Source: JAUZPB01 sp037140715 (GTDB lineage Bacteria; Bacteroidota; Ignavibacteria; Ignavibacteriales; SURF-24). From it: DNA of 7,872 nt. The position numbers and the translations under genes are program-made. The notes under the pieces were generated by a model. That model was not told where the DNA came from, searched no databases, and worked only from the letters and a program-made list of their open reading frames with translations. Of the stretch, positions 1-4,336 are shown one piece after another (positions within the stretch are counted from its first letter, which is position 1; every line of letters starts with the position of its first letter). Location: the NCBI GenBank assembly GCA_037140715.1, contig JBAXDX010000109.1, forward strand, positions 1 to 7,872, in the 5' to 3' direction.

Positions 1-84
1 TTTTACACTCGGCGTTATGGGTTTTGCACAAGCCTCTGTGTGTTTTACACTCGGCATTATGGGTTTTACACAAGCCTCTGTGTA
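1..84. repeat. Two-copy 42-bp tandem repeat, each copy built from two related 21-bp halves
   Basis: Copies at 1-42 and 43-84 match at 39 of 42 positions. All three differences are G in copy 1 and A in copy 2. Each copy splits into two 21-bp halves that both begin TTTTACAC (TTTTGCAC in the second half of copy 1) and share about 13 of 21 bases, so the array looks like an older 21-bp repeat later duplicated as a 42-bp pair. The array touches the window edge, so the true copy number is unknown. No reading frame or known family was recognised. Confidence 0.85.
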
Positions 85-86
85 AA
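65..86. other. Hairpin at the end of the tandem repeat
   Basis: TTTACACA (65-72) and TGTGTAAA (79-86) are perfect inverted repeats around a 6-base loop, AGCCTC. Copy 1 of the repeat can form only a weaker version with G-U pairs, and only if the plus strand is transcribed. No T-run follows on either strand, so it is not a convincing intrinsic terminator. TGTGTAAA also occurs in the putative IS terminus at 2654-2661, so a transposon-end origin is possible but unproven. Confidence 0.5.
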
Positions 87-172
87 TAAAAAGACGGTTT
101 CAGGCTGATAAATGGACTTCTTTTGTATCCGCTTAAAAGACTTCGGATATAAATCAGAGTTTCTTAATCGCT

Positions 173-200
173 CATATACGCAAAATATATTTTGTATATG
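173..200. repeat. AT-rich near-perfect palindrome
   Basis: Arms CATATAC (173-179) and GTATATG (194-200) flank AAAATATATTTT (182-193), which is itself a perfect 12-bp palindrome. The only break in the 28-bp symmetry is the extra GC at 180-181. Such a structure could be a dimeric repressor operator, a hairpin, or simply AT-rich chance. It lies about 280 bp before the first gene, far from the candidate promoter there. Confidence 0.55.
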
Positions 201-384
201 ATTTGTGGGATTCTTATATGTTATATCGCAGTCAGCATTAATGGATAATAGTTAATCATTTAATCATCAGAATCATAGCACAGGGTAAATTTTGCGTAAC
301 ATGAGTCATTAGTTCTAAATAATACGCATGAATGCCGGTCAGAGTTCAGGCATTGGGACTATAATCATTACTTCTTTCTTTATT

Positions 385-414
385 TTGCATATTTGCTTAC
401 GCAATATATTGCAA
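385..414. promoter_or_regulatory. TTGC/GCAA quasi-palindrome upstream of the first gene
   Basis: TTGC at 385-388 and 393-396 is mirrored by GCAA at 401-404 and 411-414 around the centre TTAC (397-400). Spacing differs by two bases between the arms, so symmetry is imperfect. It ends 10 bp before the candidate -33 element of the Trm112 gene, a plausible position for an activator or repressor site. Its function is inference only. Confidence 0.3.
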
Positions 415-424
415 TTAAGTTTTT

Positions 425-464
425 TTGAGAAGTTATTAATTGTTAAATTTGCAAAAAATATAAT
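425..464 (+). promoter_or_regulatory. Candidate promoter for the Trm112-glcD pair
   Basis: TAAATTTG at 444-451 matches the Bacteroidota -7 consensus TAnnTTTG. A TTG at 425-427 lies 16 bp upstream, slightly short of the usual spacing of about 17-23. A perfect sigma-70-like TATAAT also occurs at 459-464, but no good -35 lies 16-18 bp before it. Either reading gives a short leader before the start codon at 483. Confidence 0.4.
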
Positions 465-482
465 AACATTTTGGAGTTCACA

Positions 483-698
483 ATGATTAGTCAGGAATTG
501 CTTGACATCCTTTGCTGTCCGGAGTCAAAAGCCAGCCTTGTGCCTGATGATAATTCCCTTGTCTCTGTTGATAAAGAAACACGTCGCCGTTACAGGATTG
601 ACAATGATATTCCGATAATGCTTATCGAAGAATCTGAACAGCTTGACCCGGATACATGGCTCGCAATAATGAAAAAACATGAAATAATTACAGAATAG
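483..698 (+). CDS. Trm112 family protein (small zinc-ribbon-like protein)
   Basis: The product is 71 aa. ATG 483 is chosen because GGAG (473-476) lies 6 nt upstream. An in-frame TTG at 471 overlaps that ribosome site and is unlikely to be used. The sequence shows the family pattern: LLDILCCPESK at the N-terminus (residues 6-16), then YRIDNDIPIMLIEE in the second half. Trm112/YcaR-type proteins act as small partners or stabilisers of methyltransferases in eukaryotes and archaea; the bacterial role is poorly defined. The usual CPxC knuckle here reads C12-P-E-S, so the second cysteine is lost and only Cys11 and Cys12 remain. Zinc binding is therefore doubtful. It lies 10 nt before the FAD oxidase gene and is probably cotranscribed with it. 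Family assignment is fairly secure; the role is unknown. Confidence 0.8.
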   Translation: MISQELLDILCCPESKASLVPDDNSLVSVDKETRRRYRIDNDIPIMLIEESEQLDPDTWLAIMKKHEIITE

Positions 699-708
699 AG
701 ATACATAA

Positions 709-2193
709 ATGATAAAAAAAACTTCCCCCGATGAAATTGAAAACTTTCTCTCAGATGCTGCAAACGTAAAAGGTAAATGCGAAGCTGTTTACTTCCCTGA
801 ATCCGAAGCCGATGTTTCTGAAATAATGCGTAATGCTTATGCAGATGGAACCAGAGTTACCGTCTCAGGCAACGGCACCGGTCTTACCGGCGGACGCGTT
901 CCTGACGGCGGCATTGTCATTTCGACTGAAAAGCTGAATAAAATTAAGGAAATTAACAGAACGGATAAATACGCTGTCGCCGGTGCTGCTGTAATACTCA
1001 AGGACTTTCAGGATGAGGTTGAAAATATATCTCTCTTCTATCCGCCCGATCCTACCGAAAAGAGCTGTTTTATCGGAGCTGCCGCCGCTACAAATTCTTC
1101 GGGCGCCAAGACTTTTAAATATGGGCCTACAAGAGATTACATTCTTGGGCTTCGCATTGTCCTGCCGGATGGAGATATATTAAATCTTACGCGTGGCGCT
1201 AACAAAGCTTCGGGATATGCCCTTAAACTGAAAACGGAAAGCGGCAAAGAGCTGAACCTTGACATCCCTGATTATAAAATGCCCGCTACAAAACATGCTG
1301 CCGGCTACTACTGCCATAAGGATATGGATGCCATCGATTTATTCATCGGCTCCGAAGGTACGCTTGGCATTATAACGGAACTTAAACTTAAGCTACTCGA
1401 CCTGCCCGTGAACATTTTCTCGGCTGTAATATTCTTTGACGAGGAGGACGATGCACTCGCTCTTATAAACGAGGCGCGGACACTTTCTTTCAAAGCAAGA
1501 AAAGAAAATCTTACCAGTGATATTGATGCCCGCGGACTGGAATACTTTGATTATTATTCTCTCCGGTTCTTATATGAAGAATATCCGCAAATTCCGCGGC
1601 AGGCGAAGGCTGCTGTATGGCTCGAACAGGAAACAGATAAACAGACTGAAGAAATTGTTTTCGAAAAGTGGCTCGAACTGATTGCCCGTCATAACGGTGG
1701 GGAGGAAACGGCATGGTTTGCTTCTGACAAAGCCGACATGGAAAAGTTTAAGGATTTCAGACATGCCATCTCCGCGAAGATTATCGAGTATATCGCGCAT
1801 AATAATATAACGAAGGTGGGTACTGATATCGCCGTACCGGATGACGTGTTTGTCCGGTTCTATAAGAATATAACCGCGCTTCCGGGTAAAGCGGGATTAA
1901 ATTATCTTATTTACGGACACTTCGGCAACTCCCACGTACACCTCAATATGTTGCCTGAAAAAGGGGAAGAATTTCTGCTTGCCAAGAAATTATATATGGA
2001 AATATGCCGGATAGCGGTAGAGTTAAACGGCACTATTTCAGCGGAACATGGTGTTGGCAAGTTAAAGCGTGAATATCTTTTGATGATGTTCGGTGAAGAT
2101 AATATCAAAAAGATGGCAAAGCTTAAGTCAGAAATCGATCCGCATCATATTCTTTGCATCGGGAATATGTTTGATGAGAAGTATCTGGTATAA
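709..2193 (+). CDS. FAD-linked 2-hydroxyacid oxidase/dehydrogenase, GlcD/D-lactate dehydrogenase type
   Basis: The product is 494 aa, the normal length for GlcD-like proteins. A PCMH/VAO-type FAD domain spans about residues 25-233, with the pyrophosphate-binding loop SGNGTGLTGG (53-62), YPPDPTEKS (111-119), GAAAATNSSGA (123-133) and GSEGTLG (214-220). The C-terminal FAD-oxidase domain follows, with GHFGNSHVH (403-411) and AEHGVGKLKREYL (445-457). By family analogy, His404, His411 and Glu446 are the likely metal ligands. The family oxidises D-2-hydroxyacids such as D-lactate, glycolate or D-2-hydroxyglutarate. The substrate cannot be read here, and the usual GHxGDGNxH has become GHFGNSHVH. No GlcE, GlcF or iron-sulfur subunit is adjacent. 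Only a weak AGAG ribosome site precedes ATG 709, and the 10-nt gap suggests cotranscription with the Trm112 gene. A terminator follows the stop. Confidence 0.88.
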   Translation: MIKKTSPDEIENFLSDAANVKGKCEAVYFPESEADVSEIMRNAYADGTRVTVSGNGTGLTGGRVPDGGIVISTEKLNKIKEINRTDKYAVAGAAVILKDFQDEVENISLFYPPDPTEKSCFIGAAAATNSSGAKTFKYGPTRDYILGLRIVLPDGDILNLTRGANKASGYALKLKTESGKELNLDIPDYKMPATKHAAGYYCHKDMDAIDLFIGSEGTLGIITELKLKLLDLPVNIFSAVIFFDEEDDALALINEARTLSFKARKENLTSDIDARGLEYFDYYSLRFLYEEYPQIPRQAKAAVWLEQETDKQTEEIVFEKWLELIARHNGGEETAWFASDKADMEKFKDFRHAISAKIIEYIAHNNITKVGTDIAVPDDVFVRFYKNITALPGKAGLNYLIYGHFGNSHVHLNMLPEKGEEFLLAKKLYMEICRIAVELNGTISAEHGVGKLKREYLLMMFGEDNIKKMAKLKSEIDPHHILCIGNMFDEKYLV

Positions 2194-2211
2194 CTGAGGC
2201 ATTAAAATAAA

Positions 2212-2245
2212 AAAAGTGCGGGAGCTGTTCAATTCCCGCACTTTT
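2212..2245. terminator. Bidirectional intrinsic terminator between glcD-like gene and tRNA-Lys
   Basis: A perfect 12-bp stem pairs 2212-2223 with 2234-2245 (core GTGCGGGA/TCCCGCAC) around a 10-base loop. The T side ends in TTTT for the plus strand. The A-rich run at 2203-2215 gives a U-tract for minus-strand transcription. It therefore ends both the FAD-oxidase gene and the convergent tRNA gene, which is only one base away. Confidence 0.88.
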
Positions 2246-2246
2246 A

Positions 2247-2322
2247 TGGTGCACTCTGCGGGATTCGAACCCGCGACCTGCTGATTAAGAGTCAGATGCT
2301 CTACCAACTGAGCTAAGAGTGC
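2247..2322 (-). tRNA. tRNA-Lys (anticodon CUU)
   Basis: The minus strand folds into a complete 76-nt cloverleaf including encoded CCA (2247-2249). The acceptor GCACTCT pairs with AGAGTGC. The D stem is GCTC/GAGC with loop AGTTGGTA. The anticodon loop is CTCTTAA, giving anticodon CTT (plus-strand AAG at 2287-2289). The T arm is GCGGG-TTCGAAT-CCCGC and the discriminator base is A. The top pair of the anticodon stem (27-43) is a U-C mismatch. The tRNA decodes AAG lysine codons. It is convergent with the upstream gene and shares its terminator. Confidence 0.97.
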
Positions 2323-2325
2323 TCA

Positions 2326-2357
2326 CAAAATTACGTAATTTTTAATATTTTTCCAAA
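2326..2357 (-). promoter_or_regulatory. Promoter of tRNA-Lys, Bacteroidota type
   Basis: Read on the minus strand, TTTG (2357-2354), a 20-bp spacer and TAATTTTG (2333-2326) match the TTG-N(17-23)-TAnnTTTG consensus exactly. Only 3 nt separate the -7 box from the mature tRNA 5' end. By family geometry transcription would start at or within a few bases of G1, leaving little or no 5' leader. Confidence 0.6.
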
Positions 2358-2477
2358 GTAATATTTAGTATTTTTTAGTTGTAGTTCAGTTACCACGCAA
2401 TATGGTGCCGTGCATTTCTATAATGTCGCCTGAAGGGAAGAATAGGCAGAGGCAAAGATAAAGTAAAACACAATGGG

Positions 2478-2489
2478 ACCCCCGGGGGT
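2478..2489. repeat. 12-bp GC palindrome
   Basis: ACCCCCGGGGGT is a perfect palindrome in an otherwise AT-rich stretch, with a GGG run just before it (2475-2477). It could be a site left by a lost element or a chance G/C run. No function is assigned. Confidence 0.5.
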
Positions 2490-2520
2490 TCTCTTTACCT
2501 CTTCCTCTACCTTGTTTTTT

Positions 2521-2640
2521 ATGCGTTTAACCGAAATGGAAATAAAATCAATACGTGAATCTGTGGGGGATATAGATTTACTGATTATTTCCGATAAACT
2601 CTCTTTTAAAGACAAACTTAATATCAGAGCAAAACTATAG
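2521..2640 (+). pseudogene. Truncated nucleotidyltransferase-like (MNT/Pol-beta superfamily) remnant
   Basis: From ATG 2521 the frame encodes 39 residues, including RESVGDIDLLIISDKLSFKD. The DIDLLIIS stretch with a following charged helix resembles the second half of the GSx(~10)DxD active site of minimal nucleotidyltransferases, in which the two Asp bind metal. The same frame reads open upstream from about 2490 as TLFFMRLTE, where an intact enzyme would have LFGSR, so the Gly-Ser is lost. The frame ends in TAG (2638-2640) exactly where the putative IS terminus starts, so the original gene was probably truncated by insertion. It could once have belonged to a MNT/HEPN toxin-antitoxin pair, but no HEPN partner is visible. 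The match is by eye on a short motif. Confidence 0.4.
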
Positions 2641-2661
2641 AGTGTAATATTTTTGTGTAAA
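2640..2661. mobile_element. Putative outer end of an IS256-family insertion sequence
   Basis: The sequence begins GAGTGTAA (2640-2647) and, after six T/A-rich bases, reads TGTGTAAA (2654-2661). From memory, this resembles the termini of IS256-family elements. It lies 16 bp beyond the stop codon of the transposase tail on the minus strand, where the transposase-distal end of such an element is expected. The opposite end and a target-site duplication were not found, so the element is incomplete. Confidence 0.45.
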
Positions 2662-2676
2662 TGAGAAAATCAAAGG

Positions 2677-2877
2677 TCAGAGATATTTAGAAATCCTATC
2701 ATCAAAAGTAACAGAAAATTGAGAAATAACATAAGCCCAATTTCTGGCGGGTATCCATTTTTTAGAAATACCCTTATAAGCCGGGTAAATTATTTTTGTC
2801 AACGCCTCATCGTCAGGGAACTGAGTCTTTGCATTTATAATTTTTCTGAACTGACTATTTAAAGGGTAATCAATCCG
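2677..2877 (-). pseudogene. C-terminal fragment of an IS256/Mutator-type transposase
   Basis: One minus-strand frame runs from a stop at 2880-2878 to TGA at 2679-2677 and encodes 66 residues. Key stretches are LNSQFRKIINAKTQFPDDEA, KGISKKWIPARNWAYVISQF and SVTFDDRISKYL. This is the tail layout of IS256-family transposases: the LNSQFRK motif, FP-D/N-E-A, an SKKWT-P-x-R/K-x-W segment, and an ending like QFAIxFxDRI. The intact proteins are about 390-410 aa, so over 80% is missing, including the early catalytic Asp residues. Upstream, NAIES has decayed to RIDYP and a stop intervenes. No usable start codon was seen. The fragment is a relic and cannot transpose. Confidence 0.8.
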
Positions 2878-2915
2878 TCAATAACTTTCCAAATTGTTAT
2901 CCTTTCATCAAAAGT
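2693..2915. repeat. Imperfect 17-bp direct repeat, 206 bp apart, within the IS scar
   Basis: Positions 2693-2709 and 2899-2915 read ATCCTWTCATCAAAAGT and differ at one base (A2698/T2904). On the minus strand the first encodes TFDDR near the end of the transposase fragment. The second encodes TFDER in a different frame, followed by ITIWKVID. This suggests either a second, more decayed transposase end or an internal duplication. The identity is visible; the interpretation is inference. Confidence 0.55.
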
Positions 2916-2920
2916 TTTCT

Positions 2921-2928
2921 TAACTTTG
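2921..2928 (+). promoter_or_regulatory. Candidate -7 box for the ferredoxin-GGR-kinase-regulator operon
   Basis: TAACTTTG matches TAnnTTTG exactly and lies 42 bp before the ferredoxin start. The nearest upstream TTG (2894-2896) is 24 bp away, one base beyond the usual spacing, so the -33 element is weak. No sigma-54 -24/-12 element (GG-N10-GC) was seen here. The box lies next to the decayed IS sequence. Confidence 0.35.
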
Positions 2929-2970
2929 AGATAATTATTTTAATAAACAAACTAAGAAGATTTCTCAGAG

Positions 2971-3186
2971 ATGCTTTTAATAGAAATACTGCCCGATAAA
3001 TGCGACTTTTGCGGCTGTTGCGTTGGTGTATGTCCCGAAGATGCGATTGAACTAAAGGAAGCTACAATAAAGATAGCTGAAGAACTTTGTACGAACTGCT
3101 CAAAATGCGTTTGGTGCTGTCCGATTGAAGCGCTTAAGTTCAATAAAAATGTACCGGGGAAGGAAACGTATGAAAAAAGAATATGA
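2971..3186 (+). CDS. 2x[4Fe-4S] ferredoxin, small
   Basis: The 71-aa product carries two complete CxxCxxCxxxCP cluster motifs: Cys11, 14, 17 and 21, and Cys40, 43, 46 and 50. There is an extra Cys next to each motif (Cys16, Cys49). It has the usual 8Fe bacterial ferredoxin size and fold and no signal or membrane segment, so it is a soluble cytoplasmic electron carrier. The start ATG 2971 is preceded only by a weak purine stretch (AAGAAGA, 2954-2960). The last 17 nt overlap the start of the geranylgeranyl-reductase gene, implying translational coupling. Ferredoxin is the natural electron donor of at least one archaeal GGR (Methanosarcina), so electron delivery to the next gene's product is a reasonable inference. 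A role as a subunit of an unrelated oxidoreductase cannot be excluded. Confidence 0.9.
   Translation: MLLIEILPDKCDFCGCCVGVCPEDAIELKEATIKIAEELCTNCSKCVWCCPIEALKFNKNVPGKETYEKRI
3160..3164 (+). promoter_or_regulatory. Ribosome binding site fixing the GGR start
   Basis: AAGGA lies 5 nt before ATG 3170, inside the ferredoxin coding sequence. It decides for the start at 3170 over the longer in-frame extension back to 3125, whose extra residues are basic, resemble no family and precede the FAD-binding strand. Confidence 0.75.
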
Positions 3187-4336
3187 CGTAGTGGTAGCCG
3201 GAGCGGGACCGGCGGGTTCAATTGCCGCAAAATATGCCGCGGAGAAGGGCGTGTCTGTCCTGATACTGGAAAAAGACCGCGATATTGGCTGTCCGGTCAG
3301 GTGCGCCGAGGCTGTAGGAAAAAAAAGTCTTGAAGAATTCATTACTCCGGATAAAAAATGGATATCCTCTGAAATAAATAAGTTCGCCTTAATCGCTCCT
3401 GATACTTCAGAAGTTATTATTAACTTTGCCATCGGAGGTTATGTAATCAACAGAAAAATCTTCGACTACGAGCTGGCCAGACAGGCATCTGAAGTTGGCG
3501 CAAAGATTTTAACGAGAGCTTATGTTAACGGTCTGCTGACTGAAGGCGGTCAGGTAACCGGTGTTAAATATCAGTACCGCGGAGAGCAGTTTGAGGTAAA
3601 ATCAAAGATAGTTATTGCCGCCGATGGTGTTGAAAGCCGTGTGGGACGATGGGCGGGACTTAAAACTTATACTGATTTTCGTGATATGGAGTGTTGCACT
3701 CAACTGACAGTTTCTAATATTAAAGTCAACGCCGATACCTGCCGGTTCTATTTTGGACGGGACATTGCGCCATACGGCTATCTCTGGGTGTTCCCAAAGG
3801 GAAATTCTATGGCAAATATCGGTCTTGGAATTAATGGAATGGTAGGGAAGAAGCGCCCGGCTTTATCATACCTGAATGAATTTATGGAAAAGCATTACCC
3901 TGAAGCCTCCGTTCTTACCTCGATTGCCGGTGGCGTACCCTGCCCGGTAACTCTCGATAAAATATCCGCACCCGGTATTATGCTTGTTGGCGATGCAGCG
4001 CGCCAAGTAAATCCTCTCTCCGGCGGCGGAATTGTCAGTGGCATGAGGGGTGGTAGCATTGCGGGAAGAATTGCGGGCGAATCAATTTTATCAAAAAAGC
4101 CGGAGCATATTCTTTCTTATGACAGGCAATGGCATGAGAGTACTGGTAAAAAACATGAGATATATAACCGCATTAAGGAAACTATTTATAAACTAACGGA
4201 CGAAAAATATAATACCCTTGCACGTTCATTCCTGAAAGTATCCGAAGAAAAAAGAACTCTGGGCAGCCTGATAAAAACCGCTCTTATTCATCAGCCATCC
4301 CTGTTGCTTGATGCAGCTAAAATTTTAATTTATTGA
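3170..4336 (+). CDS. Geranylgeranyl reductase family FAD-dependent oxidoreductase
   Basis: The 388-aa protein starts directly at the Rossmann strand MKKEYDVVVAGAGPAG, with GxGxxG at Gly11, 13 and 16 and ribose-binding Glu34. Family marks follow: GCPVRCAE (40-47), the PVxCAE signature of archaeal GGRs; ADGVESRVGRWAG (151-163), the second FAD motif; YGYLWVFPKG (202-211); and GDAARQVNPLSGGGI (274-288), the flavin-binding end. Length is normal. GGR-family enzymes hydrogenate isoprenoid chains: archaeal lipids, chlorophyll and tocopherol precursors, or menaquinone side chains (MenJ in mycobacteria). Here a quinone or other prenyl lipid is possible, but the substrate is unknown. No transmembrane helix is obvious, so membrane association would be peripheral. 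The gene overlaps the ferredoxin by 17 nt and ends in TGATG shared with the kinase start. Another flavin oxidoreductase role within the superfamily remains possible. Confidence 0.88.
   Translation: MKKEYDVVVAGAGPAGSIAAKYAAEKGVSVLILEKDRDIGCPVRCAEAVGKKSLEEFITPDKKWISSEINKFALIAPDTSEVIINFAIGGYVINRKIFDYELARQASEVGAKILTRAYVNGLLTEGGQVTGVKYQYRGEQFEVKSKIVIAADGVESRVGRWAGLKTYTDFRDMECCTQLTVSNIKVNADTCRFYFGRDIAPYGYLWVFPKGNSMANIGLGINGMVGKKRPALSYLNEFMEKHYPEASVLTSIAGGVPCPVTLDKISAPGIMLVGDAARQVNPLSGGGIVSGMRGGSIAGRIAGESILSKKPEHILSYDRQWHESTGKKHEIYNRIKETIYKLTDEKYNTLARSFLKVSEEKRTLGSLIKTALIHQPSLLLDAAKILIY

Larger units (their letters stand above)
87..482. other. Intergenic region without a supported gene
   Basis: This AT-rich stretch has no open frame with family-like composition. 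The longest short frame starts at ATG 328 and runs through the candidate promoter into the next gene's start codon, so it is not convincing. The region holds the palindrome at 173-200, the TTGC-rich quasi-palindrome at 385-414 and the candidate promoter at 425-464, all described separately. Nothing else was recognised. Confidence 0.6.
2358..2970. other. Gene-poor region with decayed gene and IS remnants
   Basis: No intact gene is present over about 600 bp. The stretch holds a 12-bp GC palindrome, a nucleotidyltransferase-like remnant on the plus strand, a putative IS terminus, an IS256-type transposase tail on the minus strand, a 17-bp direct repeat and a candidate promoter for the next operon. 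Each is listed separately. Nothing was recognised in 2358-2477. Confidence 0.7.

Noticed and set aside
1..84. CRISPR array
   Set aside because: The copies are directly adjacent with no variable spacers, and there are only two; this is a tandem repeat.
471..482. TTG start four codons before ATG 483
   Set aside because: It overlaps the GGAG ribosome site that serves ATG 483; family proteins start close to the LLDIL motif.
328..486. Plus-strand short frame from ATG 328, about 52 codons
   Set aside because: It runs through the candidate promoter and the next gene's ribosome site, and its composition simply reflects AT-rich DNA.
2418..2615. Minus-strand open frame of 65 codons
   Set aside because: It has no recognisable domain or ribosome site and lies antisense to the nucleotidyltransferase-like remnant, which has a better family resemblance.
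2233..2970. Sigma-54 promoter (GG-N10-GC) ahead of the ferredoxin operon, which would indicate autoregulation by its NtrC-type regulator
   Set aside because: No TGGCAC-N5-TTGC-like element was found here on the plus strand; only a TAnnTTTG box is present.
3125..3169. N-terminal extension of the GGR frame
   Set aside because: The extra 15 residues resemble no family. AAGGA 5 nt before ATG 3170 and the position of the FAD-binding strand support the later start.
3100..3432. Minus-strand open frame of 110 codons across the ferredoxin/GGR junction
   Set aside because: It is antisense to two well-supported genes with full motif sets and has no family-like features.
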